Shown here in pieces: positions 9,772 through 18,787 of a stretch of 64,000 bases of DNA. A model generated the notes under the pieces. The model saw only the letters and a list, made by a program, of their open reading frames with translations. It ran no database searches and was not told the DNA's origin. The DNA lies in NCBI GenBank assembly GCA_903882745.1, contig CAIRYG010000005.1:328139-392138 (forward strand). Reading direction: 5' to 3'. Position numbers and translations under genes: made by a program. Position 1 is the stretch's first letter, and the number at the start of each line of letters is the position of its first letter. This DNA is from an uncultured Gemmatimonadota bacterium. GTDB taxonomy: Bacteria; Gemmatimonadota; Gemmatimonadetes; Gemmatimonadales; Gemmatimonadaceae.

Positions 9772-10767
9772 ATGCGTCCCATTCGTTTGTTCACGCTCTG
9801 TTCGCTGATGGCGCTGGTCGCCGCCTGTTCGAGTTCGTCGCCCACGACGATCATCAACACGCCACCCGTCAGCACGCGCTTCACCATTCAAGTGATGTAC
9901 CTGAGCACGCCAAGTGCGGCGTTCCAGGTCGCCATGGACTCGGCCGTCAAGCGCCTCACGGCAATCGTCACCTCGGGCCCGGCCGGCTATGCGACCACCA
10001 TGAGCACGGCGGATGCGGCGAACTACACCACGCTCATCCGCAAGACGACCGCAAACGGCGGATGCGGCCTCGGCAACGCGACGCTCTCCTCTGGTGCGTA
10101 CCCGGGAATCGTGATTTTCGCGCAGGACACCGCCACCCTTGGGTCGTCGCTGATTATTGCGCAGGCGGGGCCCTGCCTCGTTCGCAACGGCGGGCTTCCG
10201 ATCGTCGCCTCCATGCGATTCCGCACCGACTATCTCGCACCGCTGGCCAGCAACAACCAGTTGGTCGACGTCATGACGCACGAGATGTTGCACACCCTCG
10301 GCTTCAACTCGACGGTCTTTGGCACACGTCCGGATTCCATCACGCCGCTCATCACAGGCGCTGGGACGAATGCCACCGCGTTTCGCGGTGCCAACGCCAA
10401 GATTGCCTGCCTGACTTTCTCGCCGACGGTCACTGCCACCTGCTCGCCGACGATTCCGCTGGAGAATACCGGCGGGGGCGGAACGGCCGACGATCACTGG
10501 CGTGAATCGATCTTCAAGACGGAACTCATGACCGGCACGATTGAAGCCAAGGGCGTGAGAATGCCGCTCTCGGCCATGACCCTCGGCGCGCTCGCAGACC
10601 TCGGCTACACGGTCACCGCCAGTCTCGCGGAGCCGTTCACGCTCCCCGTCGGCTCGTCGCCCCTCATGAACCTGCTCGCTGGCGACGTACCCGCCAACAG
10701 CGGAACGCCGATCCCCGAAACGATCATGCGCGCGGTCGGTGTCTTCCGCCCCGGACAGCAGCCGTAA
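9772..10767 (+). CDS. Leishmanolysin-type zinc metalloprotease lipoprotein
   Basis: 331 residues. The lipoprotein signal ends LMALVAAC. The catalytic motif is HEMLHTLGF (His170), followed by IPLENTGGGGTADDHWRE and FKTELMTG blocks shared with the protease at 7950. It lacks the Ig-like modules of that paralog, so it may be the soluble-domain-only version. An AMTLGALADLGY segment supplies the expected Met-turn. It lies 29 bp after the small lipoprotein gene, and the plus-strand unit ends here, facing lon across a hairpin terminator. Confidence 0.85.
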   Translation: MRPIRLFTLCSLMALVAACSSSSPTTIINTPPVSTRFTIQVMYLSTPSAAFQVAMDSAVKRLTAIVTSGPAGYATTMSTADAANYTTLIRKTTANGGCGLGNATLSSGAYPGIVIFAQDTATLGSSLIIAQAGPCLVRNGGLPIVASMRFRTDYLAPLASNNQLVDVMTHEMLHTLGFNSTVFGTRPDSITPLITGAGTNATAFRGANAKIACLTFSPTVTATCSPTIPLENTGGGGTADDHWRESIFKTELMTGTIEAKGVRMPLSAMTLGALADLGYTVTASLAEPFTLPVGSSPLMNLLAGDVPANSGTPIPETIMRAVGVFRPGQQP

Positions 10768-10776
10768 CGCACCACG

Positions 10777-10818
10777 AAAAAAAAGCGGGCCGGCCCAATC
10801 GATGGGCTGGCCCGCTTT
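10777..10818 (-). terminator. Strong intrinsic terminator of lon (probably bidirectional)
   Basis: A 16-bp stem (10782-10797 with 10803-10818, one G-T pair) closes a 5-nt loop. On the minus strand it is followed by a run of eight T, the classic form, so it should terminate lon. On the plus strand only three T follow, so it may also stop the protease unit less well. Confidence 0.9.
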
Positions 10819-10833
10819 CGTGTATCGTGGACA

Positions 10834-13386
10834 CTAGATGACCTGTAGCTGCGGCTCCGTCTCGGATTCCGGCACGAGTGCCAACTTCAGCACATCCTCG
10901 AGCGTCTCCGCCAGATGGAAGGTGAGCTGCTTCTTGGCTTCTTCCGGCACGTCCTCAAGATCCGCCTCGTTCTCCTTGGGAAGCACGATGGTCTTGATGC
11001 CGGCCCGCAGTGCGCCGAGTACTTTTTCCTTGACGCCGCCAATCGGCAGCACACGACCGCGCAACGTGATCTCACCGGTCATGGCGAGGTCCTTTCGCAC
11101 AGGACGTCCGGTCATCTCGCTCGCGAGCGCCGTGGCGATCGCTACACCGGCCGACGGTCCGTCCTTCGGGATCGCTCCCTGCGGGACGTGGATGTGTGTT
11201 TCCACCGCGCCCAGTCGTGACCGCGGAATGCCAAGGCGGACGGCGTTGTTCGTGACGTAGGTGAAGGCTGCGCGCGCCGACTCCTTCATGACATCGCCGA
11301 GTTGGCCGGTCAGGATCAAGGCGACCGGGCCACCGCCGTTACTCGCACTCGTTGACCCGTCGACCGAGACCGGCGCTTCGAGGCGGCGCGTGCTCGCCTC
11401 CACGAACATGATGTCGCCGCCCATCGGCGTGTAGTACATGCCGGTGGCGATGCCCACCTCGTGGTGCGCGTTGGCTTTTTCGGGGCGCACTTTCGGGCGC
11501 CCGAGCAGCTCACGCACTTCCTCAGCGGAAATCACGCCGTCTTCAATGCCGGTGTGCGCACTCTTGCTCGCGATGCGACGCGCCACCTTGCGGGTCACCG
11601 CGCCAATCTCGCGCTCGAGCTGACGCACACCACTCTCGCGGGTGTAGTTCGACACCAGGCTCGCGACGGCTTCGTCGGTGAAGACGACCTTCTTCTCGCC
11701 GAGTCCCGAATCTTCGAGCTGACGCGGGATCAAATACTTCTTGGCAATCTCCGACTTCTCACGCTCGGTGTATCCGGCAAAGTCCACGACTTCCATACGG
11801 TCGAGTAGCGGACCGGGGATGTTCTGAATGAAGTTCGCCGTCGCGATGAAGATGACTTCGCTGAGGTCGAACGGCACGCCGACGTAGTGGTCGGTAAAGC
11901 TGTCGTTCTGCGCGGGGTCGAGCACCTCGAGCAGCGCACTCGACGGATCGCCCTGGAAGCTGACGCCGAGCTTGTCGATTTCGTCGAGCAGAAACACAGG
12001 GTTCTTGGTGCCGGCCTGCTTCATCCCCTGAATCACGCGGCCAGGCATCGCGCCCACGTACGTGCGCCGATGTCCGCGAATATCCGCTTCGTCGCGCGCG
12101 CCGCCCAAGGCCACGCGCACGTACTCGCGGTCGAGGGAGCGCGCGATGCTCTTAGCAATCGACGTCTTGCCCACACCCGGGGGGCCGACGAACAAGAGAA
12201 TCGGGCCTTTGGCCATCGCGCGGCTCTTGGCCTCACGCTGGTCGGTGATCGGGCGCGACTCATCGTCGGCCTTACTCAAACTCGGCGTTGCCGTCTCCTT
12301 GGACGCACGAAGCTTGGCGGCGGGAAACTCGCCCGTGGTCGCAATCTCTTCGGCCATTTGCTGCGCGCGAAGCTGACGGACCGCCAGGAACTCGAGCACC
12401 CGATCCTTCACGTCCTTCAGGCCATAGTGGTCTTCGTCGAGCACCGTGATGGCGTGCGAGAGATCCAGCTGGTCGTCGCTCCGCTTGTTCCACGGGAGCT
12501 CGGCCATCCATTCCAAATACGTGCGGATGACCTGCGCTTCCATGGACTCGCGTCCCGAGCGTTCCAGTCGGCCGAGCTCTCGCTCGACTTCAATCCGCGC
12601 CTGCTTGGGGAGTTCGAGCTTGTTCAACTTCTCCCGGAGTTCGGCGATTTCTTTGTTCTGATCATCGTCGCCGAGCTCCTTCTGAATGGCTTTGATCTGC
12701 TCGCGCAGGAACATCTCGCGCTGACGTTCGCCGAGTTCTTCCTGCACCTGCGACTTGATCTCCTCCTGGGCTTCGAGCAGGGAGATCTGACGCTGCACAT
12801 GCACGAGCACGCGGCGGAGTCGCTCTTCAACGGAGAGCGTTTCGAGCAGCCCCTGCTTTTCGGGGACGGTGAGTTCGATGTATCCGGCCACGAGGTCGGC
12901 AAACTTCCCTGGCTCGGTGACCGAATCGAGGACCTGGTGCACGACCTCCTCGGGCAGCCCACGGCGCTCGCCCAGTTCAGCGGCGCGTTCGCGGATTTCC
13001 TTATGGAGGGCCTCGAAGGCGGCATCCTTGTCGTCGAGGGGGGACATCTCCTCGGTGTCCATCACGACGGCCGACAGGAACCCGTCGCCCTGCGTGAACT
13101 GGAGGGCGGTGGCGCGCTGTTCACCCTGGAGGAGGAGCTGCACACCGCCGAGTCCGCGCTGGACCTGCCCAATGCGCGCGACCACACCCATAGAGTACAG
13201 GATGTCGGAGGTGGGTTCTTCGGAGTTATCACGTTGCGCCACGGCAAAGACGAGGCGATCCCCCTTGAGGGCTGCCTCGATGGCGCGCAATGTGCCCGGA
13301 CGCCCCGCCGCGATGGGCGCGGTGAGTCCGGGAAAGATGACCGTCCCGCGGAGCGGGAGGACGGGCAGGGTCTGGCGAGTGCTCAT
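10834..13386 (-). CDS. lon: ATP-dependent protease Lon
   Basis: 850 residues. It has an N-terminal substrate-binding LON domain, a coiled segment, an AAA+ module (GPPGVGKT with Lys407, then FLLDEIDKL) and a serine-lysine protease domain (PKDGPSAG with Ser745; Lys788 in GGVKEK). It degrades misfolded and regulatory proteins in the cytoplasm. Compared with E. coli Lon it has an acidic/polar insertion of roughly 45 residues just before Walker A (DNA about 12,215-12,375) and a short STSASNGGG insertion in the region linking the AAA+ and protease domains. A GGAG-type ribosome site precedes the ATG. Upstream on the minus strand, TTGAAA (13,465-13,460) could be part of a heat-shock-like promoter, but this is weak; no CIRCE element is present. 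Confidence 0.97.
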   Translation of the reverse strand: MSTRQTLPVLPLRGTVIFPGLTAPIAAGRPGTLRAIEAALKGDRLVFAVAQRDNSEEPTSDILYSMGVVARIGQVQRGLGGVQLLLQGEQRATALQFTQGDGFLSAVVMDTEEMSPLDDKDAAFEALHKEIRERAAELGERRGLPEEVVHQVLDSVTEPGKFADLVAGYIELTVPEKQGLLETLSVEERLRRVLVHVQRQISLLEAQEEIKSQVQEELGERQREMFLREQIKAIQKELGDDDQNKEIAELREKLNKLELPKQARIEVERELGRLERSGRESMEAQVIRTYLEWMAELPWNKRSDDQLDLSHAITVLDEDHYGLKDVKDRVLEFLAVRQLRAQQMAEEIATTGEFPAAKLRASKETATPSLSKADDESRPITDQREAKSRAMAKGPILLFVGPPGVGKTSIAKSIARSLDREYVRVALGGARDEADIRGHRRTYVGAMPGRVIQGMKQAGTKNPVFLLDEIDKLGVSFQGDPSSALLEVLDPAQNDSFTDHYVGVPFDLSEVIFIATANFIQNIPGPLLDRMEVVDFAGYTEREKSEIAKKYLIPRQLEDSGLGEKKVVFTDEAVASLVSNYTRESGVRQLEREIGAVTRKVARRIASKSAHTGIEDGVISAEEVRELLGRPKVRPEKANAHHEVGIATGMYYTPMGGDIMFVEASTRRLEAPVSVDGSTSASNGGGPVALILTGQLGDVMKESARAAFTYVTNNAVRLGIPRSRLGAVETHIHVPQGAIPKDGPSAGVAIATALASEMTGRPVRKDLAMTGEITLRGRVLPIGGVKEKVLGALRAGIKTIVLPKENEADLEDVPEEAKKQLTFHLAETLEDVLKLALVPESETEPQLQVI

Positions 13387-13550
13387 CTGAAAGACTTCTC
13401 CTTCGTGCCGAAACCAGCGGATGGTGGCCGGGTAATGGACGGGACCCGGGAATGCGATATTTCAATGCAAACCTTGAGCCACACTGACTTACGACATAAC
13501 GGCACAGTTTGCAACTTTCGTATGCCTTCGTGACGTAGGGACTGTCAGGA

Positions 13551-13580
13551 TGGACACTAGCCCGAGCTGTTGTCTATTAA
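13551..13580 (+). promoter_or_regulatory. Candidate sigma-70 promoter of the kinase genes
   Basis: TGGACA (13551-13556) and TATTAA (13575-13580) are separated by 18 bp. The predicted start falls about 27 nt before the GTG at 13614. The rest of the 227-bp spacer between lon and the kinase holds the lon promoter; nothing else was recognised. Confidence 0.4.
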
Positions 13581-13613
13581 ACTACGTGTGCCGATTGCCC
13601 CCCACCCGACCCA

Positions 13614-15590
13614 GTGCCTGTGGAAGACCCGAAGATCACGCAGTCTGACTCCGAGTTACGCTCCCATGTGGCGCGCACGCTCGAAGCCACCTATGAGCTA
13701 GACCGCGAGATCGGGCGCGGGGGCATGGGGATCGTCTACCGGGCCAAGGACAAGCGACTCAAGCGCCCCGTCGCCATCAAGCTGCTACCACCCGAGCTCG
13801 CGTTCCGTTCCGAAATTCGCTCGCGGTTCCTGCGCGAAGCAGAAACCGCTGCGCAGCTCTCGCACCCGTGCATCGTTCCGATCTACAGCGTCGATGAGAA
13901 GGACGGGCTGGTGTACTTCGTGATGGCGTTTGTGGACGGCGATAATCTGGCCAAGCGCATCCACGATCGCGGGCCGATGGATCCGGACGAGGTACGCCGC
14001 ATCCTCTGCGATGTGGGTGATGCGCTCGACTACGCCCATCGGCAGGGAGTGGTGCACCGCGACATCAAGCCCGACAACATCCTCCTCGACGGACCGAACG
14101 GTCGCCCAATGGTCACCGACTTCGGCATCGCGCGCGCAATCACCGATGGGGGGAGTGCGCGGCTCACAGCCACCGGCATCGCCATTGGGACCCCAGCGTT
14201 CATGAGTCCGGAGCAGAGCGCGGGCGACCGCGAACTGGACGGCCGGAGTGATCTCTACTCGCTTGGCGTCGTCGCCTATCAGATGCTGTGCGGCGATCTC
14301 CCGTTCAACGCGACCAACACCCCGGCACTCCTCGTCAAGCATCTGAGTGAGCGGCCGGTTTCCATCGACCAGCGCCGCGCCAACATTCCGCCGGACCTCG
14401 CGCGGGCGGTGATGCTCTGCCTCGAGAAGAGTCCGGACGATCGCTTTCCGAGCGCTGCCGCGTTCGTCACTGCGCTCGATAGCGGTGACGTGCCGAGCCT
14501 CCCTGTGGCGCGGTCGGCGTCGGAAGCCGCGCAGCCCTCTGCGAGCGGATACACCCCAGACTCGGCGGAGATCGATCGCTGGTATCGCCCCCCGGTGCAG
14601 GAGTTCCGCAAACGTCTTGGGCCATTCCTCCTTATGGGAGCGGCCACGATCCTGATTCGGATACTCGGCGGACCAGACTTCGTCGGCGTGACGGGGCTGT
14701 GGGGCGTGTACCTCGCCTACAAGTACGCCCGCCTCTGGAGCGAAGGGTACGACTGGCACGATGTCTTCAAGGAACCCCGTGACCGGTTATTCCTCGACTT
14801 CATGATTGAGCGCGCCGAGGATGTGGAAGCGCTCTGGAATTCGAAGAAGCGCGACCGAGTGCGTAACCGTCAACGGCTGAGCTTTGGGAAACCTGGGTTG
14901 TTTGAACCGGCCGGCGAACCGCCCGCGCGCGGCACCAGTAATCGCGAGAATACGCCGCGCACCTCAGCGTTTGCCTCGCCTTTTACCTCGCCACTTGCTT
15001 CGCCAGTTGCTTCGCCGCTTGCCTCGGGGCCGCACGCGGCCGTGGCGCGTCAGGCGCAGACCGACCGCGATGAGATTGCGCGATTGATTGATCAGTTGCC
15101 GAGCACTGACCGCGATCGCGTGCGTGATGTGCCCGCGGTCGCCGGCCGGCTCTCGCAGTCGATTCTCGAACTTACCGCGGCGCTTGGGGATATCGACCGC
15201 TCGTCTGACGGACAGTCGTCGCAGACGTTGGAGGCGGAAATCACGCTGTTGGAATCGCAGGCCAACCCGCTCGAGGGGAGCGCGAGCGAGGAGCGCGTGC
15301 GCCGTTTGGCGGCGCTGAAACGTCAGCGGCGCGTGCTGGCGCAACTCGACGTACGCCGCGGCGAGCTCGTGGGAAAGCTCGACACGTTGGCGGTCGCCCT
15401 GCAGAACATCAAGCTCGATGTGTTGCGTCTGTCTACCGGCGCTCGCTCGTGGCAGCAGGTGACCTCGGTAGCCGAGCACGCACTCGCGTTAGCCAAGGAG
15501 ATCGACACGGCGGTGTATGTGGCCGATGAACTGAATCGCCTGAATCCGAGGAGCTCCGGCGCTCCGCGCGTCGACGCGAATCGTCGGTGA
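13614..15590 (+). CDS. Ser/Thr protein kinase with C-terminal membrane and helical region
   Basis: 658 residues from a GTG. A Hanks-type kinase domain occupies ~28-290: glycine loop GRGGMGIVYRA, Lys in RPVAIKLL, catalytic Asp150 in HRDIKPDN, DFGIARA, and the APE-like segment FMSPEQ. A hydrophobic stretch (PFLLMGAATILIRILGG and GVTGLWGVYLAYKYA, ~340-380) probably forms two membrane helices. Residues 453-472 come from five 12-bp repeats (xxSP). The C-terminal ~180 residues are predicted helical, with a LARLIDQLP-like leader motif shared with the next kinase. There is no extracellular sensor such as PASTA. It overlaps the second kinase by 4 bp (GTGA), so the pair is co-translated. Confidence 0.92.
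   Translation: MPVEDPKITQSDSELRSHVARTLEATYELDREIGRGGMGIVYRAKDKRLKRPVAIKLLPPELAFRSEIRSRFLREAETAAQLSHPCIVPIYSVDEKDGLVYFVMAFVDGDNLAKRIHDRGPMDPDEVRRILCDVGDALDYAHRQGVVHRDIKPDNILLDGPNGRPMVTDFGIARAITDGGSARLTATGIAIGTPAFMSPEQSAGDRELDGRSDLYSLGVVAYQMLCGDLPFNATNTPALLVKHLSERPVSIDQRRANIPPDLARAVMLCLEKSPDDRFPSAAAFVTALDSGDVPSLPVARSASEAAQPSASGYTPDSAEIDRWYRPPVQEFRKRLGPFLLMGAATILIRILGGPDFVGVTGLWGVYLAYKYARLWSEGYDWHDVFKEPRDRLFLDFMIERAEDVEALWNSKKRDRVRNRQRLSFGKPGLFEPAGEPPARGTSNRENTPRTSAFASPFTSPLASPVASPLASGPHAAVARQAQTDRDEIARLIDQLPSTDRDRVRDVPAVAGRLSQSILELTAALGDIDRSSDGQSSQTLEAEITLLESQANPLEGSASEERVRRLAALKRQRRVLAQLDVRRGELVGKLDTLAVALQNIKLDVLRLSTGARSWQQVTSVAEHALALAKEIDTAVYVADELNRLNPRSSGAPRVDANRR
14970..15029 (+). repeat. 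12-bp tandem repeat, five diverged copies, inside the first kinase gene
   Basis: Five units based on cTTGCxTCGCCx lie exactly in codon phase and encode F/L/V-A/T-S-P repeats in the linker between the membrane segment and the C-terminal helical region. Confidence 0.85.
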
Positions 15591-17434
15591 ACGCGCGCGA
15601 GCAGCAGGTGCTCCGCGAACGGGTCGAGAAGGCGGTTGGCACGCTCTTCACGATTGAGGCGGAGATCGGGCGCGGGGGCATGGCCGTGGTGTATCGCGCG
15701 GTGGATGTTCGGCTGCGTCGGAAGGTGGCGCTCAAGGTGCTGCCGCCTGAACTCGCCTTCCGCGAGGATGTGAAGTCCCGCTTTCTGCGTGAGGCGCAGA
15801 TGGCGGCCCAGCTCTCGCATCCCAACATTGTCCCCATCTTTGCCGTCGATGAACACGAGGGCATCGTGTACTTCGCCATGGGGCTTGTCGACGGGGAGAC
15901 GCTCGCGCAGCAACTGGCCCGCGACCCGCACCCTGATCTTGTCACCGTGCGGCGCGTGCTGCGCGAGGTGGCGGACGCCCTCGCCTACGCGCACAGCCAT
16001 GGGCTCGTGCATCGTGACGTGAAGCCCGACAACATTCTGATTGAACGGGCCACGGGGCAGGCGCGCGTCTCGGATTTTGGCATTGCGCGCGCAGCCGAAG
16101 GGGACGGGCGTCTGACGGTCACGGGGATCGCCGTCGGCACCCCGGCGTACATGAGTCCCGAGCAGGCCATGGGAGAGCGCGAGATCGATGGTCGCGCCGA
16201 TCTCTATGCCCTGGGTGTGGTTGGCTATCAGATGTTGGCCGGCTCGCTGCCTTTTCGTGCGGGGAACACCCCGGCGATGCTCATGAAGCACATCAGCGAG
16301 CAACCGCGGCCATTGCATGAGGTGCGCCCGGATCTACCGGCGAACCTCGTGCACGCGATCGAGCGGGCGATGGCCAAGGGGAAGGGCGATCGGTGGCCCG
16401 ACGCCATGGCGTTCCGCGAGGCGCTCGGTGACGACGCCATTGTGGCCCGCACGTCCGACTACGACGAGATGAAGGCGCTCTGGAAGGCGCAGGCCGGCGA
16501 ATACCGCGTGGGGCGTCGGGTGGCGCGCGCCGAGCGAAAAGCGCTCCGCGCCAGCGCACGACTCGACGGTGGCGCCGATATCCGCGCGCTGATGGACGAC
16601 GCCCGGCAGTCCCCTGAGGAGCGGATCCGCGCTTTTCAGAAGAAGTTTTGGAGCTCGGTGCTGACGATTGGCTTTTTGTTTGTCATCAATCTCATGAAAC
16701 CGCAGTGGTTTCCGTGGTTCATTTTCCCGGCGCTGGCTTTCAGTGTTGGTTTGGGCAAGCGACTTGTCGGGATGTTGATCGACGGCATTCCCTTTGCGCG
16801 GGTGCTGCAGCGCCAGCCGATTGCCTCGGCCGCCGCCCCTCGCGCCCCTGGTGTCTCTAGCGCGGTGGGGTCGCCGAGCAGCCAGCCTGACACCCGTGGG
16901 GTGAGTGCGGCGGTGCTGGACGGCCCCGTGGGCCGAACGGTGCGCGAGGCACAGGAGGCACGGGCCGAGATCCGCGATGTGCTGGCACGACTCCCCGAAG
17001 CGGAGCGTCAGCTCTTGCCGAAGGAGGTGCTCCCGACCGTTGACGCCCTCGCGGAGCGGATTTTCTCGCTCGGCGCATCGCTGCATCAGTTAGAGACCGA
17101 TGCGTCGGTGTTCGCGATCGAGAAACTCGAGCATCGCATTGCCGACGCGCGGGCGACCACCGACGGTTCGTCGGCGCGGGCGCGCCTGCTGGAGTTGCTT
17201 GAGCGACAGCTGGTGACCGTGCGCGCGCTGGCGGCGACGCGCGACACCGTGCGCGGTCAGCTCGAGAGTGCGAGCACTGTGCTTGAAACCATGCGGCTCG
17301 ACCTCCTCACGCTCCGGAGTAGCGGCCTGGACACGCGGATGGCATCGAGCGCCGAGGCCACGCAGCAGGCGCGGGCGCTCTCGCGCGACATTGCCCGCGC
17401 CATTGAAGCAGCGGACGAGGTGCGGCGGATCTGA
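15587..17434 (+). CDS. Second Ser/Thr protein kinase, paralogous to the upstream kinase
   Basis: 615 residues from a GTG that overlaps the first kinase stop. The kinase domain (~25-285) has GRGGMAVVYRA, RKVALKVL, catalytic Asp144 in HRDVKPDN, DFGIARA and YMSPEQAMG. A membrane segment follows at ~355-400 (SSVLTIGFLFVINLM, then WFIFPALAFSVGLG). The helical C-terminus contains VLARLPEAERQLLP, matching RLIDQLPSTDRDRV in the upstream kinase. Both proteins therefore share kinase, membrane hairpin and helical tail, which implies a tandem duplication and perhaps heterodimers that phosphorylate each other. No target gene is evident. Confidence 0.92.
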   Translation: MNAREQQVLRERVEKAVGTLFTIEAEIGRGGMAVVYRAVDVRLRRKVALKVLPPELAFREDVKSRFLREAQMAAQLSHPNIVPIFAVDEHEGIVYFAMGLVDGETLAQQLARDPHPDLVTVRRVLREVADALAYAHSHGLVHRDVKPDNILIERATGQARVSDFGIARAAEGDGRLTVTGIAVGTPAYMSPEQAMGEREIDGRADLYALGVVGYQMLAGSLPFRAGNTPAMLMKHISEQPRPLHEVRPDLPANLVHAIERAMAKGKGDRWPDAMAFREALGDDAIVARTSDYDEMKALWKAQAGEYRVGRRVARAERKALRASARLDGGADIRALMDDARQSPEERIRAFQKKFWSSVLTIGFLFVINLMKPQWFPWFIFPALAFSVGLGKRLVGMLIDGIPFARVLQRQPIASAAAPRAPGVSSAVGSPSSQPDTRGVSAAVLDGPVGRTVREAQEARAEIRDVLARLPEAERQLLPKEVLPTVDALAERIFSLGASLHQLETDASVFAIEKLEHRIADARATTDGSSARARLLELLERQLVTVRALAATRDTVRGQLESASTVLETMRLDLLTLRSSGLDTRMASSAEATQQARALSRDIARAIEAADEVRRI

Positions 17435-17574
17435 GGGTACGAGCCCCCCTTTGGTCTCTCTGGACCCTAGCGGAAATCTCAAAAAGTGGTATCCTTACGG
17501 GTCAGGGCCCTCGATCGGCGGGGGTTTTGGCATATCCTGTTGTCTGACAATGGTTTAGCACGGGGCGTCCAGAA

Positions 17575-18732
17575 TTGACTGCACCGATTACTCCGACACT
17601 TCCTGTCTTCACGCCGCCGCCGGCCCCGCCGGCTCCTCCGGTGCATGTTCGCTTTCCCATCACGTGGTTGATGGCGAACGCGTCAGCACCGGTACAGTAT
17701 CGCGCCATTATTGAGGTAGCGAAGCTCGCGGATAAGGTTCCGCCTGAGTTTCACCTCCTCCCGATGACGTACCGGCCGGCGCTTGAACTCGCGATCCGCC
17801 AGTTTGGCGATGGCATTTGGAACAACGCCATGCTCACCTTGCCTCACCGCGGCGACGGGGTCGAGGGGGTGGGGACGATCAATGCGTTCAACCGGTTGCT
17901 GGAATACGGATGGAGCAAAGACGCTCCGGCGGTGCATCAGGCGCGGAAGATTCTGTTCCGCCTGTTGGCCGAGGACGATGATCCTGCCTTGTTGTTCGAG
18001 TTTGCACCGGCCGTCGGTCCCAAGAGCAAGCCGATGGAGGAAGAAACCCGGTTGATGCTCCGCCAGACGCTTCGCGAAGCGGCGGGCGCGGCGTTGGCGC
18101 AGGCCGGCTACGAAGCAGACCCGCGGTTGCGTGGGATGGCACGGCGTACGCTTGAGCGCACGATGGACTTTTTGCGCTCGCCGCTTGGCGCCAAGCCGTG
18201 GATTCGCATCGGGAATCAGCAGGTCCTTTCGCCTGACGCCTTCCCGCCCAGCATTCATGCGCTTCGGATGTACGCGCATATGCCGCTCTTCCGGACGGAG
18301 CACTACGAGGGCATGGAAATGCTGTACCGCTGGCTCTGCCGCGCATTGCCGCGCCAAGAGCAGATGCAGCAGGTAGGCAAGAAGATCCTCGAGGTGCCGC
18401 TCTTTGTGATGGGTGACCGTCTGCCGCACCGCAATGCGGTGGAGGCCGATGTGCCGGCCGCGATCGCCTGGCTCGAGCTCATGGCGCGACTTGGCTTCCT
18501 CAAGCGCAACGAAAACTGGCTCAAGATGTACGAGCGGTTCGTGGACGATTGCGACCGGACCGGTGTCTGGCACCCGCATAAAGGGATGGCGAGTCCCAAG
18601 ACTACGGCGCCGTGGGTCTGGTCGTCGTATCCGCTGGAGCCGGTACACGGTGGCGATGAGCGGTGGTGTGATATCACCTTCCGCATCGGGTTGATCGCGC
18701 GATTGATCGGCCGTCCCATCGACCTTATCTGA
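17575..18732 (+). CDS. Unknown, mostly helical protein
   Basis: 385 residues from a TTG, the only practical start near the 5' end. After a Pro-rich N-terminus (LPVFTPPPAPPAPPV) the protein appears globular and helical, with Trp/Arg/Leu-rich blocks such as AFNRLLEYGWSKDAP and MDFLRSPLGAKPWIRIG and a conserved-looking C-terminus (WVWSSYPLEPVHGG). The pattern recalls alpha/alpha-toroid proteins such as prenyltransferases, but I do not recognise a catalytic motif and give no function. The 140-bp gap from the kinase genes argues for its own promoter. Confidence 0.6.
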   Translation: MTAPITPTLPVFTPPPAPPAPPVHVRFPITWLMANASAPVQYRAIIEVAKLADKVPPEFHLLPMTYRPALELAIRQFGDGIWNNAMLTLPHRGDGVEGVGTINAFNRLLEYGWSKDAPAVHQARKILFRLLAEDDDPALLFEFAPAVGPKSKPMEEETRLMLRQTLREAAGAALAQAGYEADPRLRGMARRTLERTMDFLRSPLGAKPWIRIGNQQVLSPDAFPPSIHALRMYAHMPLFRTEHYEGMEMLYRWLCRALPRQEQMQQVGKKILEVPLFVMGDRLPHRNAVEADVPAAIAWLELMARLGFLKRNENWLKMYERFVDDCDRTGVWHPHKGMASPKTTAPWVWSSYPLEPVHGGDERWCDITFRIGLIARLIGRPIDLI

Positions 18733-18787
18733 TTGGCGCAGGCGCGGCGGCGATCCGCCGCGCCTGAGGCCGTCGCTCCACACCGCC

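Noticed and set aside
13387..13560. CIRCE or HrcA operator for lon
   Set aside because: No TTAGCACTC inverted repeat was found. The TTGAAA box alone is too weak for a heat-shock promoter call.
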